Positions 1 to 11,940 of a stretch of 64,000 bases of DNA are shown one piece after another. The stretch's first letter is position 1. Every line of letters begins with the position of its first letter. The position numbers and the translations under genes are program-made. The notes under the pieces were generated by a model. It was given only the letters and a program-made list of their open reading frames with translations, was not told where the DNA came from and did not search any database. The stretch comes from Lytechinus variegatus (Eukaryota > Echinodermata > Echinoidea > Temnopleuroida > Toxopneustidae): positions 14,437,532-14,501,531 of the forward strand of contig NC_054746.1 in NCBI RefSeq assembly GCF_018143015.1, given 5' to 3'.

Positions 1-924
1 TACTACAGGGTATTGCCATGTTTAGGCCCCCTTATTTTATACAATCTGAAAATTCCTGCATTTTTTTGTCCTTGTGTAAAGTGTTTTGTGTCCCCAGCGT
101 ATACTTTTTGTACCTTGAAACATCTTGTTCTATTTTATTATTTGAGAAAATCTTGATAAAATTACTAAAACAGTGCTATCAAAGTGTAGAAGTATAAAAT
201 TGTTAAGGCCTAATCATACTTCACTTTGTGAAGGGTCGCATGCTTTGTTTTCTGTTTCGTTTTTTTGTGCACCAATAGTGGAGCATCTGAGCTTCCAAGT
301 TTCTGCTTGGCTCCAAGATTTAAGTCATAACTACAAGCTATTGGCTATGTCCTGAATTAAGACCAGAAACAATACACACCTGGACCTGCAAGCTTTTTTG
401 GAATTCGTGAAGCAAGTACAAGGAGCTGAAAAATCAGAATGCAATGCTTTTCTCTTTAGGAATCTTTTGTGATATTAAAGGAAATTTTCTTCTGGATTTC
501 GCGCTCCAACATCTGGGCATAGTGACATGGTGGGGAAGTCGGTTTCTCTTTTTTCTCTTTATTTACCTCCAGGAAATTACATGATTGATACATATTGGAA
601 TTTTATCAGGAACCAGTTTTCTTCTACTGCTTTCTTCGCAAGAAATATGTACAGGTTTTTGTTTTCTCTACCTTGTCCATTACCAATTGAAAAGTCTTGT
701 GAAAATTGAAAAATTATTCGCTAAAATTCAGGAGAAACTCACAAAATTTCTTCAGAGAATCAACTTATTCAACAAGGAAATTCCTTTTGGAATCTTCTTA
801 CATCTCAATTTATCTTTTGTGGTACTGTTTTATTGTGAAGATTCTGCTCAAGGTGAATGAAATGCAGGGAAAAAATGGAATTTAAATTTTTGTTTTGAAC
901 AAGGTGAAAATCAGTGTTTTTTTA

Positions 925-2770
925 AAAAACTGAAATACCTCTCAAACTCTGGGATCAACATGGGATGGGGTTGTTTTCCTTTTCTTCCTTTTTGTTTTTT
1001 CCATTTAGAAGTACCTCACAAGGATCAAGTTTGCATCATATTCTCAAGATTTTGAGTCCTGTTGCATAGATGCCACAATACTACTTAGGAGAGAGAACAC
1101 AGATACATTCTGTAAGAAGTAATGCATTATTTGATCAGAAGCCCAGTTTGGTTGAAAGGATATGTGGAAATATTTGATCTGAAAGCGATTGTGAATTATT
1201 GACTTCAAATAAAAAATTTTTTAAAAATCCTTTGAAGTGAATTTTTTTAAAACAAAACCATGATAAGTATTTTGCGTTAAACTACTGTTGGAAAATGATG
1301 ACTGTGAAATATCTCTCAAGCTCAGGGATCAATGTGGGATAGGGATGTTCTTTTTCTTTTCTACATTTCGTGTTTGCCATCTAGAAGCACCTCACAAGGA
1401 GCAAGTTTGCATCATATTCTCAAGATTTCAAGTCGTGTTACATAGATGCCCCGTTGCTTAGAAGGAAGCACAGTTAAACGCTAGTAAGAAGTAATGCATG
1501 ATGTGTTTGTTCTGAAGCCAAAATTTTGTCGACAGGAAAATTTTGTTGAAATTTTTGATCTGAAAGCGATTATGATTTTTTATTTCAAATCCTCAAGATG
1601 TTTTTGATGAGGGAAACTTATGTTCAAACAAGATTATCATGTTTGCGACCAACTTCTGTTTTGGAAAATGACAACTATGAAATATCTCTTAAGCTCTAGG
1701 ATCAATGTGGGATAGGGATGTTCTTTTTTCCCCTTTTCCTGTTTGCCATTTAGTAGCACCTCACAAGGAGCAAGTTTGTATTCTCAAGATTTCAAGTCCA
1801 GTTACTCAAGGTGCCCCGATGCTTAGGAGAAAGCACAGTTCAATGCTGTAAGAAGTAATGCGTGATGTGATCAGGAGCCTAAATTAGTTGGACATTTTTC
1901 TTGATGAAATATTTGATCAAAACGTAGGTGTGATTAATTACATGGACAAAAATGCTTGTAAAGAAAAAAAAATATAAATACTAATGGATGATTTGATCAG
2001 AAGCCCAGTTTGGTTGAAGGAATAAGTGGAATATTTCATCTGAAAGCAATTGTGATTTAGTGATTTGAAATACGTAAATGCTTTTCTGAAGTGAAAGAAG
2101 AAATTTAAGTGAAGCTTTGTTCAAACTAGAAGAAAATCATCAGTATGTTTGTGAAACTTTGGAAAATAGCAACTAGGAAAATATCTCTCAAGTGCAGGGA
2201 TCAATGTGGGATAGGGATGTTCTTTTTTTTCTTTTCCTGTTTGCCATGTAGAAGTATCTCACAAGGAGCAGGTTTACTTCACTTTCTCAAGATTTCAAGC
2301 CTGTTTGCATGGATGCCCAATACTTAAGAGCTAGAAAGGAGCACAAATAAATGCCGTAAGGAGTAATGTCGTGTTCAGAAACCCAGTGTGTTTGGAAGTA
2401 AAATATTTATGTTGAAATGTTGGTGACTAATTCATTTCAATGAAAAAAAAATCCTGTATGTATTGAAAAAATGGAATGGAAGTCCTCTTCGAATTCAAAT
2501 TGAAAGCAAATAAAAATTGGAAGTGAAATATTGCTGATTTCGTGTGCAATGGAAAGATCAATTTAAAACTGCAATATTTGGAATGCCCGAGATAAAGGAA
2601 TCAGTGTTTTGTGGGTGGATGGGGATTTTTCTCTTTCCCTTTTCTTATTTGCCATCTAGAAGTATGTTGCACCAAGCCAGTAGCGTCTATTGTACAACCA
2701 TATGTGCTATGTCCTGCTCAAGTCTAGGTTCGAGACCAGATGGAAAATTCATCTTAGGATCTTTGTAGGA
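925..2770 (+). repeat. Degenerate tandem repeat, five copies of a 370-500 bp unit
   Basis: Copies start near 927, 1305, 1680, 2170 and 2570. Four share a long block: a CTCAAG and GGATCAA segment, GGGATAGGGATG, a T/C run, TTTGCCAT-TAG, then AGTACCTCACAAGGAGCAAG, TTCTCAAGATTT, and GTAAGAAGTAATGC. A second conserved block lies between exon-like parts (GATCAGAAGCCCAGTTTGG, then GATCTGAAAGCGATTGTGA at 1132-1195, with counterparts near 1560 and 1990-2060). The third unit contains an internal partial duplication (about 1980-2160). The fifth keeps only the G-rich, pyrimidine and splice-like parts. Confidence 0.8.
1009..1111 (+). other. Exon-like module 1 of the tandem unit
   Basis: It begins after CCATTTAG and ends before GTAAGA. 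Counterparts at 1385-1483, 1754-1847 and 2252-2355 have the same borders. One frame reads K-[YH]-LTR-x-[KR]-F in copies 1, 2 and 4, but copy 3 starts with a stop in that frame and copies 2 and 4 stop before their donor. The conserved peptide is therefore more likely a by-product of nucleotide similarity. Confidence 0.4.
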
Positions 2771-3519
2771 GCGTGTCCTCTTAAATCTTTGCCAGTGGGA
2801 GCATAAATAAAGCAATTGTTCAAGCCCCCCGGTACAGCCATCATCCTGTTATGGAGTAGTGTTCCTTCTGTGACCTCTCTTCCTTTGGCCTTATCAAGAC
2901 CAGTGTCATCTGTAAAATAAGCAGTTTGCAAGGTATCTAATGTAAATGTCCTGAAACCAGCAGTTTTATTTTAAAAGAACCGACAAAAATCACTAACACA
3001 TTTGTGAATATTTTGTAAAAAAAAAAGAAAAGCAAACAAGATGAAACAAACATAATATAAATTGTATATTTTCTGTAAGTGTACTTCTGTAACTTGCATT
3101 TTGGGGATATTTGACTGGGAGGGAAGTCTTTTTCCTTTTTCCCCTTTTGATAGTTTTTATCCAGGTTATATTGCTGTTCAAGCACCAAAGTGATGCAGGT
3201 CTTTTGAGGATCACACTTTTCAGCTTGCGATCTGGAATCTTCCCATTGGAAGTAACAGAGATGGAGTAGTTTGGTGGGCAGTATTTTTATTTAATCCTTG
3301 AGCCTAGTTATTAAAATTTTAAACGAGCATTAATCAGTCTATCCGTCTATGTTGGATCCAGTGTTATGTTTTGCTTCTGAAAAAAAAATCACTAATAATG
3401 GATAAGATAAAAAAATGATATCCGAATGTTCTCATTTTCCCCCAAATCGTTAAAGTATAATTGTTCAAATTAAAATTTTCCAGATTATAAATTCATGTAG
3501 TAAGCATTTTTATGGGTAG

Positions 3520-4240
3520 CGAGATCCTGCCACGTGGCAGTCGACATGTATTTTTCCTAAGCCCTTTTCTATTCAGCTTGATCTGGAATCAAAGAATGCA
3601 AGTGACTTTCCTACCAACCATCTACAGGCATATGGAATAGAATACCAAATAATAAAGCGGAGGTGATGTACGTGATGTGTTTTCATCCTGTATACATGCA
3701 TGTTTTATTGGGTTACGCATCAATTTTTCTTTTTGTGCTTTTTAAACAGAACTTTCCAAAGTCTGACTTCTTTTCCGAAAATTTGAATCTTCTGTGGCGC
3801 TTGCCCTTAGTTTGCATTTGCAACTAGTTGAACTAGGTTTTTTTTTTCCATGGAAAGAGGGAGGGGGGTATTTATCATGATCCTGCCTCTGGCAGTTTTT
3901 GCCTCTTCTACCTTTGTTTTGCAGGGACTTGAGATTTATTTTAAAGTGTGGAATTTGTTCTTGAACAAGCTCCTTGGATGAGTTGAACGTGATAGTGCAT
4001 GGACTTTTCTCTTCCAAGTTTTCACTGGTAATCGGTCTTCGTGAATGGGAACATTTGTTAGGTTACATTTTATTAGAATTTATGTGAAGAATATAACTTT
4101 AACTTGATGAGATTGTAGTGTAAACCTGAATTGCAACTTTCTGTTCATTACACATGTGTACTACAAACTTGAAATGGCATTGGCAAAACCAGAGCAGTAA
4201 ATATGAATGTTAATCATAACCCTGCCTATGGCAGTTGTGT
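3520..4240 (+). repeat. Short CTGCC...GGCAG hairpin repeated before three pyrimidine tracts
   Basis: Near 3527 (CTGCCACGTGGCAG, a perfect palindrome), near 3883 (CTGCCTCTGGCAG) and near 4221 (CTGCCTATGGCAG). All three lie a short distance upstream of the pyrimidine tract and AG of modules 3577-3662, 3925-4027 and 4290-4389. Spacing is about 340-360 bp, showing that these modules are also diverged duplicates although their exon parts no longer align. Confidence 0.55.
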
Positions 4241-7200
4241 TCTCCAGTCTTTTCCCCAATTTCCTCCCGTTTATCCACGAGTCATGCAGGAATTACCTGA
4301 CATCATGAAAGCAAGGGAAAAAAATCAAGATTGTGTGTGGCAAAGCAAGTGTCTTCATGTGTGTATGGTTCGCAATGGCAACTTAGAAGGTGATAGCGAC
4401 TGTTGGCCATCAACTGGTGAATTTCTAAAAATGTATTTTCATATGTAATCGCTTATCTTGTTATCACAAGCAAGTCTTTGAAAAAGGAATCTTAGTTGAA
4501 GAAAAAGGGAGTATTTTTAGTTTCCATGTATTTGAAGATATGAGAAAAGTAAGCACTGTTAGTGCAATATAAACTTTTTCACAAAAGTGAGCATTTTTTG
4601 TAGATATATTTATATGTAGAAAACTGCATATTTTTCTGTCGAAAGGCAGCATGTTTTCTCTCCTCTCAGTATTCATGCAGGAACATAAACCAAGCAAGCA
4701 TGTTGCTACGCCACTTATGTGCTTCATTACCAACCATTTCAAAGTCGGCAACCCATGTACTCTTGCTTGACATTAATCGGCTGGCACTTTGCGAAACACC
4801 ATGTAGCGGTATTGTTGCAACTGTTGTAATGATCATAATCCAATTGTTTCTACAAATCTTTCACAATCAACAAATTACTAATTGTACTCAAATGCCTGAT
4901 GCAGTGCGAGGAATGAAAAAAAAATTTAATGTACCCATCTACCTCATATATGTTGTAATGCATTAAATTAATAACATTGGTAAATACAGTAGGACATCCA
5001 TTTATACATCAATTATTTTTCCATTCAATTAAAATTGAGGGGGTGGGGTGGGCATGTTTAACATTTAGCTTTGCTTTCCCCCATTTTCGTCTGTTCTCAA
5101 TTATGCGATACAGGATTTACCAAGTCCACTTCATAATCTCAAAGAGAATTCAAGCTTCGCTTAGATGACAGTGGTAACCAGCAACAAGTGTAACCATTTC
5201 ATATTTTCCCATTCTATATCGATTTTTTTTCCTGAAAAAGTACACCAAAAAAAAATTACAATAAACCTAACTCTTACATGATATTGGATTTCATTTTTGA
5301 GCAGAATCTTTTTTTCCATGAGTGAATAGATTTTGAATGTTCATTGATATTGGTAAAAATATGGTTCTACATGATTTAATAAAAGTTGAGATTTGAAAAA
5401 AAAAATTTCTCTTTAATATGAATATCATTTGCTTCACAATTTTTTGGAACTTTACATGAACTTGAATTATGTTTTGTGGGACTTCGCATGCAGCCATTTT
5501 GGCTGTCAACATGTGTTCTTGTTTTTCCTCTTCTGTCTTTTTCTCTGCGCACATGCTTTAGTGTTCCTTTTGGGTAAAGGTGTATATTCCATCACTCTTG
5601 TATAGAACAAGTTCCGGCCCCAAGAAGGCATCTTCCACCCATGCCATCATCATAGCACCCCAAGAAAGCTTCACCCATCCATGTGAAAGGTTTTGATTAA
5701 AGTACTATGGTATATTTTTTCTTTTCCATGAATGACCAACTTTTGTGCATTATCTCATTGATCCTTACTGTTAAATGAAAAAAAAAATCAAAAGCAGACA
5801 ACCCACTTAGAATTTGAATGAATATCAGAATAGTGCTGCTGGGTTTGGGCTGTGCATTTCTTTTCATGAATCCAGCATTAGCTTTGTTGATCGCGTGAAA
5901 AAATACATTTGAACATGTATGTAGAAAATATCCACTTATAAATATAAATATGTTTTTAAGATTTTGTGGGGCATAGGGTGGGCAAAGTGTTCTTTTTCTC
6001 TTTCTCTTTGCGTTCAGGTGCTTGTCCTGATGCCAACTTTGTTTGCAACCCATCATTGTAAAGAACTGTTCTGCAGTGAAGTAACATATAAAGTGACTGT
6101 CGAAGGTGACGTCTTTTGGAACTTTGTGTTTAATACATTAAAAAGAAAATTATTTTTGCATAATGAAAGTATATGTAATACTTAAGGGAAAAAAGAAAAA
6201 ATTGTCTTGCCATTGGGCATTCATCACCATGTACTTTGAGATTCATTTTTCTTTAACATTCTGTAGCACATTTTACAAAACGTTTGACCTAGAGTTCTAG
6301 ACATGAGCTTGTGAGGGAGGGATGGGTTTTCCTTTTCTTTTCATACACATAGATTTTCCAAGGATGCATCATCTTGGCTAGTCGGACTATTGTACTTGAC
6401 TGTTTTTTGAGCTTTGGGATGCTGAGACTGCGTTTGTGGCACCATAACAAATGTGATGTAATCAATATTTGTAGAGTTTCTTGGACTTGTATGAGATAAT
6501 TTGTATCAAGGGAATATGCGAATGGTCTTATAGTTAAAGTGAAATGAAGTTAAAAATGGCATGAAAAACAAAATCACATAGTAAGTTGAGTTGCGTATTC
6601 TCAAAATGAAATTTGCATAAGTGCTTCATGATGCTTCTGTAACATTTCTGTTTTGATATATAGAATCGTCTACTCAAGACTAAATGATTCAGCATTTACA
6701 GAATGGGGAAAGTTGTTTGTGTTGAAATTTAATTCATAACCTCTTAATGTGCATTCTGCTATGTGCAAATTACTGTGAATTGTGAAGATCCATGCATGAA
6801 AGTTATTGCATTTAGGGGTTTTTATTATTTTCCAAGTTAATTTAAGAAATATACTTCATGTAATGCACCATTTAACAATCTTGGGGGTTGACCCCATGTA
6901 GGGTTTAATATCTTTATCTCAGTCTTTGTTTCTGCTAGAAATAGATGCCTTTAAACCTTTTGCACCCATGCAAGTGTTCCACGATTACCACCAAGCTACA
7001 TGTATCTGCCAATCATCTTCATTCTATTCCCATATTGCCGTTTATGATAACCTGGTATGGTATTTTAATCTGGTAAATTAATATAATTTAAATCTACTTC
7101 TGTTTGCTTTCTGTGATTATAAAATTAGTTTGATCATCAGTTTGTAATCCTGATTTGCTGTATTAGTAACTGTTATAGCGTAGTTAAAATATTACTTCAA

Positions 7201-8877
7201 ACTATAACCCAAAGCGAATTCACTTTTTGAAGTTCATGTGTACGACATCTCATTTTCAATTGATTTAACATCTTTATATTCTTGTTTGGTTTATGGCATT
7301 TGCTGTTTGGTCATGAATTATATTTTACTAGTAGTTCAATGTTTTGGGGCAGGGATGTTTTTCTTTCCTTTTTTTTCTGACATACTAGCAGGGTTGACCC
7401 ATCACAACTTAAGTCATACATCATGCAACCTATTCTACCATCACGCTTGTTTGATATTCGTAAGACACCTCCATTACTGCTTGTATCTGACAAAGACAAC
7501 GTCCTTCATATCAGTGGCGCACCGCGAGACACATCTCACCTGAAATGGTATTTGTGGTCTTTAATTCCATTTTTTTCTTTTCATAATATTTGAACATTGT
7601 ATTTATTTGTTGTGTTAAATCTGCTGTTATCTTTATTAATCAACTAAGCTAAACCATTTTAGTATAACAAAGCACTATTTAAGTTTTGAGCACTGAGAGA
7701 AGAAAAAATGCTCCTCTTTGAGGTTGATCACAAGGTTACAATCGGCCCATGCGCTGGGGCTTATTTTTTTTTAACTGTGGAATGTGTATCTCCCTTTTTT
7801 TCCCCCTCGAATGTTTCTATTTGCTAAGCAGCATTTAATGTTATTGGAGAGATTGTGCTGTCAAGGAGTGCTTCATGATGGAGAATGGTGTTGACTGGTC
7901 TTGGTATGCCTGATTCATGGAATTTTCTGTAGATGAAGAGCAAAGCCTGTCCTAATCCTGAACATGGTCTGCTTCACTCTGTCCTGCAACGCAATGCACA
8001 GAAATTGTAAGCTTTGTACCTGTCAAAGAAAATTCACAAAGAAAGAAATGTTACAAATTGTGTGGTTTAAATATTAATGTTCACACTGAATATTTACATT
8101 TTTGAAAATTTGTTAAAATTTTTGGAAGACTGTTCTTTTGTGAGGTTTTTTTTTTGAAGTTATTTGTCTGGCACATATGTATATTTCGAAGAAAAAAAAG
8201 GCTTTTTTCCCCTGTTCAGTATTGTTTCTGTATTAGAATGTATACTTTCTCTGGAGGGGAAAAGCTCTATCAATCTGAACCTGTATCAGTTCCAGTGGTG
8301 CATGAGATTTCTCCATGATATGACCGGTTGATCTGTAATTGGCTGTAAGCTGCTGTCCATGTGCTGTAACAGGTTTTTCACATAGTCTTTGAGTGAGGGA
8401 GGAAGCTATCAAGCTACAGGTGATGTAAGTTGAAGTGGTTTAAAGTATCAAGAGTTGTATGTGCATGTTTTCTCTGTGCATAGAAACCTTTTTTGCCCAT
8501 ACAGTGCAAACATATCCAAGCATTGGTTCACACCAACCCAATGATAGAGTGCTACACTGGTGTAAGAAGCCTGTTAAGGTGACGAGAGCTGACGGGGGAA
8601 GAGAGAGAATTGCGTTGGCCATGCCAGCTTGTTGAGCTGTAGAGGGAGATGTCTGTGAAAGCAAGTGCCAAGAGGGACTACACTAGCTCTCCCTAGGGTT
8701 ATGTTCTCACCACTACCACCTAGCTGAGGGAGGGGAGCCCAGGGGTGTCCAAGGTCTAGGTTTCCACAGCCACTAGGGTCAACTCTCTATGTGAGTCTGA
8801 GGGAACTATTCCTGGGAAGGAGGGAACATCCGGGGTCCAAGAGCTTCATCAGTCTGGGACGGTGGGAGCTGAAGGGG

Positions 8878-9350
8878 TCTGGTGTCCAGGGAGTCTAGGC
8901 GGTTCTTGGTGGTGTCCAGGGTCTGGCGATAGTTTCCAGGGTGTGACGGTGTCCTGGGATCATTGGCGGCAGTTTCCAGGGAGCAACAGCGGTGGTGTCC
9001 AGGGTCTAGTGGCGGTGTCTAGGGTCCAGTGGCAGCAGTTTCCAGGGAGCAGCGGTGGTGTCCAGGGAGCAGTGGCGGTGTCCAGGGTTCTGTGGCGGCG
9101 GTTTCCAGGGAGCAGTGGCGGTGTCCAGGGTCCAGTGGCGGCGGTTTCCAGGGAGCAGTGGCGGTGTCTAGGGAGCAGCGGCGGTGTCCAGGGTCTTGTG
9201 GCGGTGTCCGGGTACAAGGGTGGCGTGATTTCTAGGGTCAAGCGGCGGTGTGCAGGGTTGTATGGATGGTTTCCAGGGAGCATCGGTGGTGTCCAGGGTT
9301 GCAGACTTGCAGTGGGTTTCCAGAAGAAAATGGTGGTTTCCAGGATTGGG
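8878..9350. repeat. G-rich minisatellite
   Basis: Imperfect tandem units of roughly 18-40 bp built on GGTGTCCAGGG followed by TCTAG, AGCAG or TTCTG and TGGCGGC. It is strongly G-rich on the plus strand and flanked by AT-rich DNA. The units lack stop codons in several frames, so long apparent reading frames run through it on both strands; none looks like a protein family. Confidence 0.9.
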
Positions 9351-9359
9351 TAGTAACAA

Positions 9360-11940
9360 AGACTAACCAGAGATTACTGCAAAATATTGGAATTTTTTAT
9401 CGAATTGCCTTTTGTATGGATTAATATGATTGCTTTTTACCAATCCATTGGCTTAATACTAGCATCCATGTCATGCTGAAACATTCTTTTGCAAATTTGC
9501 TGAGTAGAGGTTTTCCTCTGATCTGGTTTGCTCATTTTTATTCGCAAAGAAAATTATACATTACAGCTCTCATTTCACTACCTGAATACTGAAACAAAAA
9601 AGTTCTTAATAGCCGAACTTAAAATTTGGAATAAAAAAAGTGACCTTCATAATGATTTTTGTCACTGAACACATCAAATTAGATTACAAAAAAAAATTGC
9701 TAACAATGCATTTCTCTTTCAAGGTTGAAAATTATTCCCCTTATAAAATGTTTCTTTGGGTTATGTCATCATTTTGATTGCAAGCCATTTTATTTCAGCT
9801 CTTATAATATTTGGATACAGATGTACAAAAGAGACAAGGTATATATTTGTGTAAAGAAATGAGTAGACTTCAATAAAAAAAAATTTCGGTTGAGATTCTA
9901 AAATTATTTCTATTCAAAATATTTCTTTGATTCAAAGAAAAGACTTAAAAAAAGAATTGTACTTCACCATAAATGTAAACTTAACGTTTGTGAGTATTCT
10001 TTATAAGAATGCATTGAAGTCGTTTCATTTATGAAACAGTGATTTATTTGCAAGGAATTTGATTCAGAAAAATAATTTTATCTAAAGTTCAAATATATGT
10101 ATTTCATTAGAATTCACATTTTTGTAAACCATAGAAATTGTAGATGCCGTGTACAAATAGGGTTTGAAGCTATTTTTTTTCGACTAGACAACATAGAAAC
10201 AGTAAATTCCTGCATTTGAAGTAGTCTTCAAAAAATTTTCTGTCAAAAAGTTTGATACACAAAATACAGGTATTATGCATCTTCAAAAACACAATGTTAT
10301 AAAATTACTAGTATAAGAATGTATTTATAAAGTAAAAAAAAATAATGGCTTTGGTAAACTGATGTCATTGGGGTTACAACCTCTTTTTTCAATTAGACAA
10401 TTATTGAAGATAAAAAGCACATCAAACAGTTGACCTGCCTGCATTTTCCATTCAAGATTTTGCTGAAATGATATCTCCTATTTAATTCAGAGGCTCAAAA
10501 TAATGTTTAACATCTTCATCTATTACGTGACCAATGATTGCTTTCATTGAAGTGAAGATGAAAAGCTAGCATTCTGAAAATATTAAAATTTTGGAAATTT
10601 GCTTAAATTCAATATTTCCCCCATTTTTACAAGAACCTTAAATTGCTTGAAGCATTGAAACTGAATAATTGGCATTTTAACAAAGTATATTTTCTTATTT
10701 TTAGTTCTCACAATTATGGCAACTTTAAACATTTGACAAGGGGGGAATTCTATTCAGATTACCATAAAAATTGGAAAAAAAACCTCTTGAATGTCTCTTG
10801 TAGTAAAAATAATATTTTTGGTCACTAAAGCTTGTAGAAACTACAAAGGTTGAGGTGAATTCTTTTGTAAATATTAATTGAATTGTAAGGAAAAATAACT
10901 TCTAAGTTCTCAATGAAATTTATTATATAAGAATTAGTCTGAATTCAAAACAAAAATTACCCTACCCATTTTAAAAGGGTAGGGTATGGAAAAGTTTCTA
11001 TTTTTGTAAAGAAATAAATACACCAACAAATTTCAGAATTGAGAAAGATGTTAATTGGTATAAAAGCCCATAGAAACATTTTGTGCTATGTAGATGTAAT
11101 TAATACAAAATTATGAAGGAAAAAAAATATTTTTAGAAGTACCATTATTTTGTTAGAAGGTATGTTATTCTAATTGTTCAATGTGACTGTTTCTATCTTT
11201 CTAGATGAAAATAAAGAATAGAATCCAGAAAAATGTCAAATCTCAAGCTTCAAATATGGGAAAAAATGTTTAAATCATTGGAAAAAAAATTAACTTGAAA
11301 TTTAGATTATTTTTTTTGTTATGTAGGGAAATGCTCTAGTTTCGAGGTGTGATTTTGATATTTTTTAAGTGAACGATTTTGAAATGCAAAGATGTATTCT
11401 AAATGTAGATTAAAATGTGTAACTTATTTTGTATCTTATCAAAATCAACCAGCCAAAAACTACTTTTTGTTGAGAAAGTGTGAACATCTATATTATATGA
11501 AATGTAATTAATATAAATCAGTTGCCTTAAATATTGAAAATTTTGAAAAGCCAACAAAGCTTATGTGTATTGCTACAAGAATTGGAAGTTTCCCAATCTT
11601 AAGACCATGTATAAAGTAAAGTGACATTGATTTATTTGAATATGGAAAAAATATTTGCCCCTTTCCATGCCAGATGGGTACACATTTTCTTTTTTAAATA
11701 ATATGTCACAGATGGTTAGAAATCTTTAAATATCCTTACATTTGGTTGAATGGTTTCTGTTTTCAAAACCTGTTCATGTTACAATTGTCTTTGAAACAAG
11801 TCTTATACAAGCGATCTAATCTTGATTAGCGAATCATCATAATGTAAAACGGGTATCCAATAAACGTTAGGTGTACCGGTACATGTATATTTAAAATAAA
11901 AATCTGTTGGAACACAGACTTCAAGAATGTGAAAAAAAAG
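9360..11940. other. AT-rich DNA without recognisable gene
   Basis: Very AT-rich with many A and T runs. Part of it (about 10.3-10.55 kb and 11.75-11.88 kb) is related to the duplicated segments to its right. A short hairpin ACCCTACCC / GGGTAGGGT lies at 10959-10985. No protein or RNA gene was seen. Confidence 0.6.

Larger units (their letters stand above)
500..8000 (+). ncRNA. Series of exon-like modules; putative spliced non-coding RNA
   Basis: The plus strand repeatedly shows a G-rich patch, a 20-40 nt pyrimidine tract, an AG, about 60-105 nt, and a GT donor. Best modules (exon-like span): 573-654, 1009-1111, 1385-1483, 1754-1847, 2252-2355, 2660-2764, 3154 or 3165-3251, 3577-3662, 3925-4027, 4290-4389, 6018-6105, 6353-6452, 7392-7459, 7832-7903. 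Weaker ones begin at 4681, 5114 and 5562. Lengths are mostly not multiples of three, and duplicated copies differ by frame-breaking indels, so protein coding is unlikely. Host genes for small RNAs have this shape (short exons, short introns), but I could not identify a box C/D, H/ACA or miRNA hairpin in the introns. An alternative is an old duplicated block with conserved low-complexity tracts. Confidence 0.4.

Noticed and set aside
1009..2355. Conserved peptide K-[YH]-LTR-x-[KR]-F-x-S-x-SQDF in the tandem modules, as a repeated coding exon
   Set aside because: Copy 3 begins with a stop in that frame, copies 2 and 4 stop before their donor, and exon-like lengths (103, 99, 94, 104) cannot all share one phase.
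2725..2740. GGTTCGAGACC as a Pol III B box or tRNA gene
   Set aside because: No matching A box, no cloverleaf, no terminator at the right distance; lies inside a tandem module.
3742..4017. 91-codon Lys/Ser-rich minus-strand frame
   Set aside because: Composition-driven, overlaps an exon-like module on the other strand, and matches nothing recognisable.
8862..9359. Long Gly/Val/Ser/Gln-rich protein on either strand
   Set aside because: It is the translation of a minisatellite; the same stretch is open on both strands and no domain is recognisable.
10959..10985. ACCCTACCC / GGGTAGGGT hairpin as a telomere-like or terminator feature
   Set aside because: Single short palindrome in AT-rich DNA with no repeat or transcript context.
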